Source: Paraburkholderia hiiakae
Lineage (GTDB): Bacteria > Pseudomonadota > Gammaproteobacteria > Burkholderiales > Burkholderiaceae
Reading direction: 5' to 3'
DNA length: 64,000 nucleotides
Assembly: GCF_904848665.1 (NCBI RefSeq)
Contig: NZ_CAJHCQ010000006.1
Coordinates: 186,001 to 250,000 of the forward strand
A program made the translations under genes and the position numbers. Positions 8,316-17,077 of this stretch are shown here, piece by piece. The notes under the pieces are model-generated. The model ran no database searches. It saw only the letters and a program-made list of their open reading frames with translations, and was not told the origin of the DNA. How positions within the stretch are numbered: the stretch's first letter is position 1; the number at the start of each line of letters is the position of its first letter.

Positions 8316-9311
8316 ATGGAAATTGCTGTATTCAGCGCCAAGCCCTACGATCGTCAGTTCCTCGATGCGGCCAACGCGGATCACGCTCATCGGCTCAGGT
8401 ATCTGGATGACCCGCTCAATGCGGACACCGCCGGGCTTGCCACCGGTCATCGCGGAGTCTGTATCTTCGTCAACGACAAGGCAGACGCCTCGGTGCTCGA
8501 AGTGCTGGCGCATGGAGGCACGCAACTTGTCGCGTTGCGCTGCACCGGCTTCAATAATGTCGATCTGCAGGCTGCAGCAGATCTCGGCATCAAGGTGGTG
8601 CGCGTGGTCGACTACTCACCCAATTCGGTCGCCGAGCACGCGGTCGCGTTGCTGATGGCGATAAACCGCAAAGTGCATCGCGCTTATAACCGCACGCGCG
8701 ATTTCAATTTCACGCTCGACGGCTTGATGGGCTTCGATCTGAGTGGCAAGACCGTCGCGGTGATCGGCACGGGCAAGATCGGCCGTGTGTTCGCGCGCAT
8801 CATGGTGGGATTCGGCTGCAATGTGATCGGCTACGACGCGTTCCCGACACCGGAATTCGAGGCACTGGGCGCTCGTTACGCAGATGTGGGGGAAATTGGC
8901 GCGAATGCGGACATCGTCTCGCTGCATTGTCCGTTGACGCCGCAGACTTACCATGTCATCGGCGTTGACATGCTGGCCCGCGCAAAGCCGGGCGCGCTGC
9001 TGATCAACACGAGCCGTGGCGGACTGGTCGACACGGAAGCGGTGATCGAAGCACTCAGGAGCGGGCAACTGGGCGGACTGGCGATCGACGTCTACGAGCA
9101 GGAGGCGGATGTTTTCTTCCGCGATCTATCCGGCACGATCGTCGACGACGACGTGTTACAGCGACTGATGACCTTTCCGAACGTCATCGTAACGGGGCAT
9201 CAGGCGTTCCTCACGCGTGAGGCCGTGTCGACGATTTGTGAAACGACGCTGCGCAGCATCACGGAGTTCGAGACGGGTCAGCCGTTGACGAACGAAATCC
9301 GCGTCGGCTGA
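8316..9311 (+). CDS. ldhA: D-lactate dehydrogenase (fermentative, LdhA type)
   Basis: A 331-residue cytoplasmic NAD-dependent D-lactate dehydrogenase that reduces pyruvate to D-lactate. Motifs match remembered Escherichia coli LdhA along the whole length: ALRCTGFNNVDL at 73-84, the Rossmann loop GTGKIG at 151-156 followed by D174 (NAD preference), R234 in NTSRGG, E263 in DVYEQE and H295 in TGHQAFLT. ATG 8316 follows GGGAGAC by a few bases; the open frame extends far upstream but there it only shadows the exchanger gene. It lies 53 bp after the exchanger gene and probably shares its transcript. Confidence 0.92.
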   Translation: MEIAVFSAKPYDRQFLDAANADHAHRLRYLDDPLNADTAGLATGHRGVCIFVNDKADASVLEVLAHGGTQLVALRCTGFNNVDLQAAADLGIKVVRVVDYSPNSVAEHAVALLMAINRKVHRAYNRTRDFNFTLDGLMGFDLSGKTVAVIGTGKIGRVFARIMVGFGCNVIGYDAFPTPEFEALGARYADVGEIGANADIVSLHCPLTPQTYHVIGVDMLARAKPGALLINTSRGGLVDTEAVIEALRSGQLGGLAIDVYEQEADVFFRDLSGTIVDDDVLQRLMTFPNVIVTGHQAFLTREAVSTICETTLRSITEFETGQPLTNEIRVG

Positions 9312-9492
9312 GCGCGGCGTGCGCAAGGCTGTGCGGGAACACTTGGGGCGCCATTGCGTGAAATCGCACGGCCGCCGCCATATGTACTGAATGGGCGGCT
9401 GAGAGCATGTGTCCGACGAGCGAAGGCTCTCGCACCTCGCATGCGGAGCCCAGCCAGGCCATGTCGGACCAATCGTCGGGAAGGAGGGTGCG

Positions 9493-11256
9493 ATGTCCGA
9501 AGAGCGCGTTCCTGCCGTAAGCGCCGGCGCGGCGGCGCCCGCCAGAGGTTGGCGCGCGATATTGGTGCCGGTTCAATGGTTGACGAACTACAGGCTGCGA
9601 TGGCTTTCATCCGATCTCGTGGCCGGGGTGACGCTTGCCGCCTATGGAATTCCAGTTTCGCTAGCCTATGCGACGCTCGCGGGATTACCGGCTCAATACG
9701 GCATTTACGGCTATCTGGTGGGTGGAATTTTCTACGCGCTGTTCGGTTCGTCGCGCCAATTGGCGATTGGACCCACATCGGCAATCTCAATGCTCGTCGG
9801 CGTGACGGTCGTGGACATGGCCGGCGGCGATCCTGAGCGGTTCGCGTCCATTGCCGCATTGACGGCGATACTGATTGCAGCCATGTGCCTGCTGGGATGG
9901 ATCCTGCGGCTAAGTTCGCTCGTCAACTTCATCAGCGAAACGATACTGCTTGGTTTCAAGGCCGGAGCGGCGCTGACGATCGCACTGACTCAATTGCCGA
10001 AGCTGTTTGGTGTCAAAGGCGGCGGAGAGCAGTTTTATGAACGTGTCGCGATTCTGGTTGGGCAACTTCCTGGCACCCATCTTGTCGTGCTTGCGTTCGG
10101 GCTTGGCGCGCTGGCCCTGCTGCTGCTCGGCGAAAAATACTTGCCGGGGCGCCCGGTCGCCTTGTTCGTGGTGGCACTCTCCATCGTGCTGCTGTCGGCG
10201 ACACCACTGGGCGTGATGGGATTCACGGTCGTCGGCGCTTTGCCCCGCGGTCTGCCCGAATTTCATTTGCCTTCGCTCAGGGTCCGGGACGTCGATGGCA
10301 TCGTTCCACTTGCGTTCGCCTGTCTGCTGTTGTCGTACGTGGAAAGCGTATCGGCGGCACGCGCTATCGCGCAGAAGCACGGCTATGAAATCGATCCTCG
10401 CCAGGAGTTATTGGCGCTCGGCGCGGCGAATCTCGCCGTGGGCGTCTTTCACGGGTACCCGGTGGCGGGCGGTTTGTCACAGTCCTCCGTCAATGACAAG
10501 GCTGGCGCAAAGACCCCGCTCGCGCTGGTGTTCGCGTCAATTGCTATCGGCCTGTGCCTGATGTTTCTCACAGGACTGCTGACCAACCTGCCCAACGTCG
10601 TACTGGCGGCCATCGTGCTGGTGGCGGTCAAGGGCCTGATTGACGTTCGCGAGTTGCGCCACGTCTGGAACGTCAGCCGTTACGAATTCATGGTGTCGAT
10701 GGTCGCCTTCATTGCCGTACTGCTGCTGGGCATTCTCAAAGGGGTGATCTTCGCGGTCCTCGCGTCGATGCTATTGCTGATCCGGCGCGCCGCGCATCCG
10801 CACGTGGCGGTGCTCGGACGCATTCCAGGAACGCATCACTATTCGGACATCGAGCGTCATCCCGACAATGAGGCGATACCGGGTGTACTCATGTTCCGAG
10901 TCGAAGCTTCGCTGGTGTACTTCAACACGGACCATGTGCGAGCGACGGTACGGGAGACAATCCGGTCGGCAACGTGCCCGGTCAAGCTGGTGATAGTTGA
11001 TCTGTCCAATGCTCCGGCGGTTGACATTGCGGGAGCGCGGATGCTGGCCACCCTGCATACGGACCTCGCCGGGACGGGAGCGATCTTGCGGATCGTTGCC
11101 GCTCATGGCAGCGTGCGCGACATGCTGCGCGCGGAAGGACTGGAGCAGCAGGTCGGCGATATCGGCCGCGGAGTTTCGGTGGATGACGTGATCGGGACGT
11201 ATACGCACGAACTCGACTTGAAGGTCGCGGCGGCGGACCCGGTTGCGAAAAAATGA
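9493..11256 (+). CDS. SulP family inorganic anion transporter with STAS domain
   Basis: A 587-residue inner-membrane SulP protein. The family signature appears near residues 45-80 (LAYATLAGLPAQYGIYG) and is followed by about a dozen hydrophobic segments. A cytosolic C-terminal STAS domain runs from about residue 460 (GVLMFRVEASLVYFN, then VDLSNAPAVDIAGARML). SulP proteins move sulfate, bicarbonate or dicarboxylates. ATG 9493 is fixed by AAGGAGGG; an upstream in-frame ATG at 9409 would add a non-hydrophobic, arginine-rich stretch. Transported ion unknown. It is separated from ldhA by 181 bp and from the next gene by 333 bp. Confidence 0.9.
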   Translation: MSEERVPAVSAGAAAPARGWRAILVPVQWLTNYRLRWLSSDLVAGVTLAAYGIPVSLAYATLAGLPAQYGIYGYLVGGIFYALFGSSRQLAIGPTSAISMLVGVTVVDMAGGDPERFASIAALTAILIAAMCLLGWILRLSSLVNFISETILLGFKAGAALTIALTQLPKLFGVKGGGEQFYERVAILVGQLPGTHLVVLAFGLGALALLLLGEKYLPGRPVALFVVALSIVLLSATPLGVMGFTVVGALPRGLPEFHLPSLRVRDVDGIVPLAFACLLLSYVESVSAARAIAQKHGYEIDPRQELLALGAANLAVGVFHGYPVAGGLSQSSVNDKAGAKTPLALVFASIAIGLCLMFLTGLLTNLPNVVLAAIVLVAVKGLIDVRELRHVWNVSRYEFMVSMVAFIAVLLLGILKGVIFAVLASMLLLIRRAAHPHVAVLGRIPGTHHYSDIERHPDNEAIPGVLMFRVEASLVYFNTDHVRATVRETIRSATCPVKLVIVDLSNAPAVDIAGARMLATLHTDLAGTGAILRIVAAHGSVRDMLRAEGLEQQVGDIGRGVSVDDVIGTYTHELDLKVAAADPVAKK

Positions 11257-11283
11257 CTTGATTCACGTGCGGCGGATCAAGTC
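11255..11283 (+). terminator. perfect 8-bp inverted repeat over the SulP stop codon
   Basis: GACTTGAT (11255-11262) and ATCAAGTC (11276-11283) are perfect complements with a 13-base loop, starting inside the TGA stop codon. No T-run follows, so a Rho-independent role is doubtful. Confidence 0.4.
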
Positions 11284-11589
11284 CGACCCGAAGCCAGGCA
11301 GCCATTGCGCATGATCCGACGTGACTACCTTGGCAGACCTCGAGCGCGAGCGTGCGCGTGAGATCGCATGCCCGTAGTCTTCATCGCGCCCGATAGCGCT
11401 TCATTTGGCAGTGTTTCTCTTGGCGCGGACGTGTCGGCCCGCTCGTCAAGGGTTAAGCCTGACCCCATGAGTGACGAAATGATAAATGTCGGTGACAAAA
11501 TGAGAAATCCAGAAAAGCCATAGTCCTTAAAGTGTTTCCAACGGATTCGCCCCTGCGCGAAGAACCATCACTCACGTTGGAGACACCCA
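11257..11589. other. 333-bp intergenic region with a short tandem degenerate repeat
   Basis: No gene seen. Around 11470-11512 two imperfect 17-base copies of the form GTGACRAAATGAKAAAT lie 21 bases apart, in sequence richer in A+T than its surroundings and preceded by GGGTTAAGCCTGACCCC. This looks like the end of a lost mobile element, but I could not identify one. The last 20 bases hold TTGGAGAC, the ribosome site of the following gene. Confidence 0.4.
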
Positions 11590-12645
11590 ATGAACTTTCT
11601 TGACGACAGCCTTTTCCCGGAAAACCAGGAAAAACTCGTGATCCAGGTGGCCCCGTATGGCCCGCAATGGCTCCCGAGCGATTCGGACGATATTCCCGTC
11701 AGCATGGACGCGCAGATCCAGAAGGCCGTGGACTGCTACAACGCTGGTGCCACCGTGCTTCATGTCCATGTGCGCGAGGAAGACGGCAAGGGCTCGAAGC
11801 GGCTGTCGAAGTTCAACGAAATGCTGGGTCTGCTGCGCGACGCGGTACCCGATATGGTGTTGCAGGTTGGCGGGTCGATCTCTTTCGCACCCGAAGGTGA
11901 GGGACAGCAAGCGCAGTGGCTCGACTACGATACGCGCCACATGCTCGCGGAGCTCGATCCGAAACCCGACCAGGTCACCATCACGATCAACTCCAGCCAG
12001 ATGAACATCTGCGAGTTGCTGAGCGCCGACGACGTCGCCGGCACGATCCTCGAAAAGCCGGAGTATTTCAATGCGTACTCCGAAATGGTGGTCGACGCGA
12101 AGCCGTCGTTTTTCATCGAGCATCTTCGCCGCCTTCAGCGCTCGGGCATCCAGCCGCATTTCATGCTTGGGCACGTACACCAGCTCGAAAGCGTCGAACG
12201 GCTGATTCGTCGCGGCCTGTACACCGGTCCGCTGATCCTGAACTACGTCGCGATCGGCGGCGGCGCGGCAGGGCTGCATCCGGCCGACCTGATCGAATTC
12301 GCGCGCCGCACGCCCGATGGCGCGGTACTCACCATCGAGAGTGCCATGCGTGCCGTGCTGCCGATGAATGCCATCGCCATCGCGATGGGGCTGCACGTTC
12401 GCGTGGGCATCGAAGACAACCTGTGGGGCCGCAAGGGCGAGCGCATGACGTCGGTGCAGCAGATCCAGCAGACCGTGCGGCTTGCGCGCGAGCTGGGCCG
12501 TGACATCGCGACCGGCGCGGACGCGAAGCGCATCTACCGCATCGGCGAGCGGTACGACAGCGCCGACGAAACCATCGCGGCACTCGGCATGGCGCCCAAC
12601 CGCAAGCCGGAGCAGCGTGGCTTCACCGTGCCGGGCCACGCCTGA
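11590..12645 (+). CDS. BKACE family beta-keto acid cleavage enzyme (DUF849)
   Basis: A 351-residue TIM-barrel protein of the beta-keto acid cleavage enzyme family. Known members condense a beta-keto acid with acetyl-CoA and release acetoacetate plus a new acyl-CoA, using a zinc or cobalt ion. Visible are metal ligands H58 and H60 in VLHVHVRE, a later GHVHQ near residue 195 and the C-terminal VGIEDNLWGRKGE with the conserved glutamate. TTGGAGAC precedes the ATG. It opens a same-strand series with an SDR (36 bp), a double CMD protein (27 bp), an MFS transporter and a porin, implying degradation of an imported acid that is oxidised to a beta-keto acid. The substrate is undetermined. Confidence 0.9.
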   Translation: MNFLDDSLFPENQEKLVIQVAPYGPQWLPSDSDDIPVSMDAQIQKAVDCYNAGATVLHVHVREEDGKGSKRLSKFNEMLGLLRDAVPDMVLQVGGSISFAPEGEGQQAQWLDYDTRHMLAELDPKPDQVTITINSSQMNICELLSADDVAGTILEKPEYFNAYSEMVVDAKPSFFIEHLRRLQRSGIQPHFMLGHVHQLESVERLIRRGLYTGPLILNYVAIGGGAAGLHPADLIEFARRTPDGAVLTIESAMRAVLPMNAIAIAMGLHVRVGIEDNLWGRKGERMTSVQQIQQTVRLARELGRDIATGADAKRIYRIGERYDSADETIAALGMAPNRKPEQRGFTVPGHA

Positions 12646-12681
12646 GCGCCTTCGCGTGTTGATCGTTATGGGGTTGAAAGT

Positions 12682-13509
12682 ATGAGCATGAAATTACGGA
12701 ACAAGGTGGCCCTGGTGACGGGCGTGGGCCCCGGTCTCGGGCTCGCGTGTGCGGTGGCCCTTGCGGCAGAAGGCGCCCACGTCGTCGTGTGCGATATCGA
12801 TGAGCACGCACTGGACGCGGCCCGCGCGGCGGTCACAGCGCGCGGCGCGCAGTGCCTGGCAGTGCGATGCGATGTGTCGTCGAGCGAGGAAGTGACCAAG
12901 CTCTTCGCGCAGATCGTCGCGCGCTTCGGCACCTTGAACATTCTCGTCAACAATGCCGCGCTCACGCCGAATCGACCGATCGACACCGAGCGCCGCAACA
13001 AACTGTACGCCTATATGCAGACGCCCATGCCGCGCCAGTCGCTGGGCTTCACGAGCGAGATCAGCGATGAGGAGTGGCATCGCTACTGGGGCGTCAACGT
13101 GCACGGCGTGTTCTATTGCACACGCGAGGCGTTGAAGCTGATGGAGCCGCAACGCGAAGGCAAGATCGTCAACATCGCTTCGATTGCCGGCTTGTCGACA
13201 CGCAGCGCCCATAGTCCGCACTACTGCGCGACAAAGGGCGCGGTGATCGCCTTCACGCGCTCGGTGGCGTTCGAAGTCGCGGGCGCCAACATTTTCGTGA
13301 ACGCCATGGCGCCCGGCGGCGTCGCCACGCCGGCCTTCAACGAGTATCTCGACAGGATAGGCGAGGACGGCCGCAACCGGCTGTGGCAGAACTGCCCGCT
13401 GGGCCGCTTCGGCACAGTCGAGGAGTACGCGTCCACCGTCGTGTATCTCGCGGGCGAACACTATCTGGTCGGTCAGGTCATCAGCCCCAATGGCGGCTCG
13501 GTGATCTGA
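12682..13509 (+). CDS. SDR family oxidoreductase
   Basis: A 275-residue classical short-chain dehydrogenase. The nucleotide loop TGVGPGLG is near residue 14, D in VVCDID near 37 favours NAD(H), NNAA is near 92, and the catalytic serine in NIASIAG precedes Y-C-A-T-K. An unusually long insert of about 25 residues (PNRPIDTERR to GFTSEI) follows NNAA. In this operon it probably oxidises a 3-hydroxy acid to the beta-keto acid used by the neighbouring BKACE enzyme, which is inference from gene order. Confidence 0.88.
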   Translation: MSMKLRNKVALVTGVGPGLGLACAVALAAEGAHVVVCDIDEHALDAARAAVTARGAQCLAVRCDVSSSEEVTKLFAQIVARFGTLNILVNNAALTPNRPIDTERRNKLYAYMQTPMPRQSLGFTSEISDEEWHRYWGVNVHGVFYCTREALKLMEPQREGKIVNIASIAGLSTRSAHSPHYCATKGAVIAFTRSVAFEVAGANIFVNAMAPGGVATPAFNEYLDRIGEDGRNRLWQNCPLGRFGTVEEYASTVVYLAGEHYLVGQVISPNGGSVI

Positions 13510-13536
13510 ACCCGTCATCACTCTTCTCGACACGTT

Positions 13537-14289
13537 ATGGAAAAGTCACAAGGCACCCCTCACTACGATGCGATGCGTGCGGCGAGCCTCGCCGATGCGG
13601 CGCTCGATCCACTCGCGCAGTGGGACCCCGCATGGATCGAATCGTTCATGGCATTGAGCGAGGACACGCAGACGAACGATGTGCTGGACCCGAAGCTCGT
13701 TGCGTTGATCCGGCTGAACATCGACGTCACGGCCACGCATCTGTATGCACCCGGTGTGCGCAGGCATGTGCGTGCGGCATTGAAGCTTGGCGCGACTCGC
13801 GCGCAAATCCTTGAGGTGTTCAAGCTCGCGAGCGTGGTGGGCATCCATGCCTGCGCGCTCGGCGTGCCGATTCTCGAAGAAGAACTGGCCCATGCGGGTT
13901 TGCCCGACGAGCCCGCGCCGCTCGCCTACACGCCAGTGTGCGACCAGGTACGCGAGAGCGGCATGTTCAACCCGCTCTGGGAAACGATCTACCGTTGGGA
14001 CCCGCAGTATCTGGAGAAGTTTCTGGCGATGGGCCTCGGGCTCTGGCGCGACAACATTCTTCCGCCGCTGTGGATCGAGTTTCTCTGTATTGCGGGCGAC
14101 GCGGCGATCACGCATCTCTATTCGCACGGTACGCAGCGGCACATCAAGGCCGCACTGGAACTGGGTGCCACGCGCAGGCAGATTCTCGAAGTGCTGAAGA
14201 TCGTGAGTCTGCAGGGCATCGAAGCCTGCGAGCTTGCCGTGCCGTTGCTCGACGCCGAATGCTCCGAGCACGCGCACGCAAAGCGCTGA
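13537..14289 (+). CDS. carboxymuconolactone decarboxylase-like protein with two CMD domains
   Basis: A 250-residue protein made of two AhpD/CMD-like repeats. Each carries the block HLY..G..RH..AAL.LGATR.QILEV.K (near residues 68-97 and 190-219). The usual CxxC redox pair of AhpD is absent: the first repeat has no cysteine there and the second has only one (EFLCIAG). It is thus more like the decarboxylase/lactonase branch than a peroxidase. No clear Shine-Dalgarno is seen before ATG 13537. It sits between the SDR and the MFS transporter. Function beyond the fold is not known. Confidence 0.82.
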   Translation: MEKSQGTPHYDAMRAASLADAALDPLAQWDPAWIESFMALSEDTQTNDVLDPKLVALIRLNIDVTATHLYAPGVRRHVRAALKLGATRAQILEVFKLASVVGIHACALGVPILEEELAHAGLPDEPAPLAYTPVCDQVRESGMFNPLWETIYRWDPQYLEKFLAMGLGLWRDNILPPLWIEFLCIAGDAAITHLYSHGTQRHIKAALELGATRRQILEVLKIVSLQGIEACELAVPLLDAECSEHAHAKR

Positions 14290-14398
14290 TTTTTGAAGAG
14301 GCCGTGCATTCCGCGCGACACGTCGGCAAGAACGTGCGTGCGGGACCTCAATTCTCGCGGCGCATTGCCGTCGCCCCATTGCTGTCGTTGGAGAAATC

Positions 14399-15733
14399 AT
14401 GAGTCAAGCGGCCATCGAGGCCGAAGCCGAGAACGAGTCGGCCTCGGCGCAAGAAGCGCGGCAGGCGTATCGCAAGATCGCGTGGCGCCTGTTGCCCTTT
14501 CTATTCCTCGCTTATGCGGTCAACTCAATCGACCGCATCAACATCTCGTTCGCAAAGCTGCGCATGGCGCAGGATCTCGGCCTCGGCGATGCCGCCTACG
14601 CGATCGGCACCACGGCCTTCTTCGTGGGCTACATCCTGTTCGAGATTCCGGGCAACCTGTACATGCAGCGTGTCGGCGCGCGCGCCACGCTCACGCGCAT
14701 CATGGTCCTGTGGGGCCTCGTCACGATGCTGACCTGCCTCGTTTCCACACCGACGCAGCTTTACGTATCGCGCTTCGCGCTCGGCGTGGCCGAGGCGGGA
14801 TTCTTTCCGGGCGTGATTCTCTACCTGACCTACTGGTTTCCCTCCTGGAAGCGAGGCCTGGTCACGTCCATCTTCTTCCTGGCGGGCTTTGTCGCGGGCA
14901 TGGTGAGCGGGCCGATCGCGGGCATCATCATGACGGCGCTCGACGGCTGGCACACGTTCAAGGGCTGGCAGGCGCTCTTTCTCATCGAAGGCATCCCTGC
15001 CGTCCTGCTGGGCGCGTTCGCCTGGTTCTGGCTCGACGATCAGCCCGCTCACGTGAAGTGGCTCAGCGAGCGCCAAAAGGCCATCGTGATCGCCAATTTG
15101 CGTAACGACGAAGCGCACGGTGCGCCGCAAGACACCTCGCTGCGCACGGTGATTCGCGATGTTCGCGCGTGGCTGCCGGGCATTGTGTTCTTCACGATCT
15201 ACTCAGGCACCAACACCGTGGCGTACTGGATGCCGTCGCTGCTACAGGGGGCGGGCGTGCACGACATGCATCGCATCGGGCTGGTATCGAGTGCGCCTTA
15301 TGTGATCGGCGCGCTCGCAATGTACCTGATCGGCCGCAGCTCCGATCGCTGGCTGGAACGCCGCTGGCACCTCGCGGCGACGATGTTCACGGCGGCGCTC
15401 GGCTTTCTCCTCATGCATCTGCTGAGCGCGCATCTCGTGCTGTCGATGATCTGCATGGCGATTGGCGCCGGGGCGTGCCTCGCGGCGGTTCCCGTCTTCT
15501 GGACCATTCCGCCCGCGTATTTCAGCACCCGGGCGGCGGCGGCCGGGATCGCGCTCGTGAGCAGCGTGGGCTCGCTTGCGGCGCTACTGAGCCCGATGGC
15601 CGTGGGCGCAATCCGCGTGTCCACGGGCAGCCTTTACTTCGCATTCGACCTCATCGGCGCGATGTTGACCGTTGGCGCAGTCGTCGTGCTGGCTGGCATC
15701 CCGGCCCGCGCACTGCGCGAGCGCCGAACGTAG
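14399..15733 (+). CDS. MFS transporter, anion:cation symporter (ACS) type
   Basis: A 444-residue, 12-helix major facilitator. The ACS-family signature lies early (NSIDRINISFAKL near residue 42), with GYILFEIPGN in helix 2 and a long charged central loop before LPGIVFFTIY. ACS members import organic anions such as tartrate, glucarate, galactonate or phthalate with protons. GGAGAAATC precedes the ATG. In series with BKACE, SDR and CMD genes it is the likely inner-membrane importer for their substrate, with the following porin as the outer-membrane route. Confidence 0.9.
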   Translation: MSQAAIEAEAENESASAQEARQAYRKIAWRLLPFLFLAYAVNSIDRINISFAKLRMAQDLGLGDAAYAIGTTAFFVGYILFEIPGNLYMQRVGARATLTRIMVLWGLVTMLTCLVSTPTQLYVSRFALGVAEAGFFPGVILYLTYWFPSWKRGLVTSIFFLAGFVAGMVSGPIAGIIMTALDGWHTFKGWQALFLIEGIPAVLLGAFAWFWLDDQPAHVKWLSERQKAIVIANLRNDEAHGAPQDTSLRTVIRDVRAWLPGIVFFTIYSGTNTVAYWMPSLLQGAGVHDMHRIGLVSSAPYVIGALAMYLIGRSSDRWLERRWHLAATMFTAALGFLLMHLLSAHLVLSMICMAIGAGACLAAVPVFWTIPPAYFSTRAAAAGIALVSSVGSLAALLSPMAVGAIRVSTGSLYFAFDLIGAMLTVGAVVVLAGIPARALRERRT

Positions 15734-15890
15734 GTCTTCGCACACCGCGTCCCCAACTCCTCAGCGATGACTCCGTGCGCCCTCGTCGGGTGCAGGGGCA
15801 CTGCTGCGCCGCAGAAAGCCGACGCGAAATGCCGAACGATAGGGATCACCGGTTCAACCGCAGTGGCATCACCATAACAAAGGAGACAAC

Positions 15891-17015
15891 ATGAAAAAGC
15901 AGTTGATGATCGCGATGACGGCAGCGACGTGCACAGCCGCAGCACATGCCCAGTCGTCGGTCACGTTGTATGGCGCGATCGATGGGGGACTGCTTTACCA
16001 GAGCACGTCGGCGGCCTCGTTCAGTCCAGCGGCGAAGAATCAAGGCGCGATCTGGCGTTACAAGGACGCGGGCATTTATTCGAGCATCTGGGGCATGCAG
16101 GGCGTCGAGGATATCGGCGGAGGCTACAAGGTCAACTTCAAGCTTCAGGGCGTATTCGATTCCGGCACCGGCAAACTGGGGCTCTCGGACACGGCGGGCG
16201 TGCCGGGCTTCTTCAACCAGATCGCGAGCGTGGGCGTGAGCGGACCGTTCGGCTCGATTACGGCGGGCCGCCAGATCGTGCCGATGATCTACGCGATGGC
16301 GGAAACGGATGTTCGCGCGTCGCAGTATTTCGGCAGCATTCTCGGCGCTTGGCTCGGCCTGAACACGGCGGCGGGGTGGCCTGGCACCAGCACGAACGGC
16401 CCGATTGGCGCGCTCTACGATTCCAATGCGCTCGTCTATCGTTCGCCCGCATTCCGCGGCGTCACGGCCGAGCTGGAATATGCGCCGGGTGGCGTTGCCG
16501 GGCAGTTGCAGGGCAACACGCGCGAGTCCGCGGTGCTGAAGTATTCGGGCTACGGGCTCAGGCTCGCCGCCGTCTACTACAACGGGCACGACACCAATCC
16601 GGGCGCCAACTCCGTGCCAACGGGATTGAACAACAACCGCTATTGGTATTTTGGCGCGCTCTATACGATCCACGACTTCTCGATTTCCGGCTCGTACAGC
16701 AATGGGTCCAATCCCGCCCATCGCAACATGGTCGATCTCGACCTCTATTCGCTGGGCCTCGGCTATCGGTTCACGCCCGCTTTCCGGATCACGAGCGGTG
16801 CTTACTACATCACGGACAAGAACCACTCGACGAACAACTCGCTCGAAGTGGCCGCCGGTGCCGAATACAGCCTTTCGAAGCAGACGTTGGTCTATGCGCA
16901 GGTGGGCTGGGTCAACAATCACGGCGACATGACGCAGACCATCACCTACGGTCAGCCCGTCGCGCCCGGCAACGGCACTACGGCCGTCATGATGGGCATG
17001 CGTCACAACTTCTGA
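15891..17015 (+). CDS. Gram-negative porin, Burkholderia OmpC-like
   Basis: A 374-residue outer-membrane trimeric porin. The signal peptide occupies residues 1-20 (cleavage after AAAHA), mature QSSVTLYGAIDGG begins the first strand as in Betaproteobacterial porins, alternating beta-strands follow, and the chain ends in the aromatic GMRHNF. AAAGGAGAC precedes the ATG. It lies 157 bp after the MFS gene and is followed by a stem-loop. Specificity cannot be read. Confidence 0.92.
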   Translation: MKKQLMIAMTAATCTAAAHAQSSVTLYGAIDGGLLYQSTSAASFSPAAKNQGAIWRYKDAGIYSSIWGMQGVEDIGGGYKVNFKLQGVFDSGTGKLGLSDTAGVPGFFNQIASVGVSGPFGSITAGRQIVPMIYAMAETDVRASQYFGSILGAWLGLNTAAGWPGTSTNGPIGALYDSNALVYRSPAFRGVTAELEYAPGGVAGQLQGNTRESAVLKYSGYGLRLAAVYYNGHDTNPGANSVPTGLNNNRYWYFGALYTIHDFSISGSYSNGSNPAHRNMVDLDLYSLGLGYRFTPAFRITSGAYYITDKNHSTNNSLEVAAGAEYSLSKQTLVYAQVGWVNNHGDMTQTITYGQPVAPGNGTTAVMMGMRHNF

Positions 17016-17036
17016 TCGGTCGACAGGACGCCACTG

Positions 17037-17077
17037 CGCCGCGCGAGGACATTCACCGGTCGTCGCGCGGCGTTTGT
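17037..17077 (+). terminator. stem-loop terminator after the porin gene
   Basis: CGCCGCGCGA (17037-17046) and TCGCGCGGCG (17063-17072) are perfect 10-bp complements with a 16-base loop, followed by TTTGT. It overlaps the last codons of the convergent AraC gene and probably ends the porin transcript. Confidence 0.55.

Noticed and set aside
11572..12639. 355-codon minus-strand frame opposite BKACE
   Set aside because: Exact antisense shadow of a gene with clear BKACE metal motifs.
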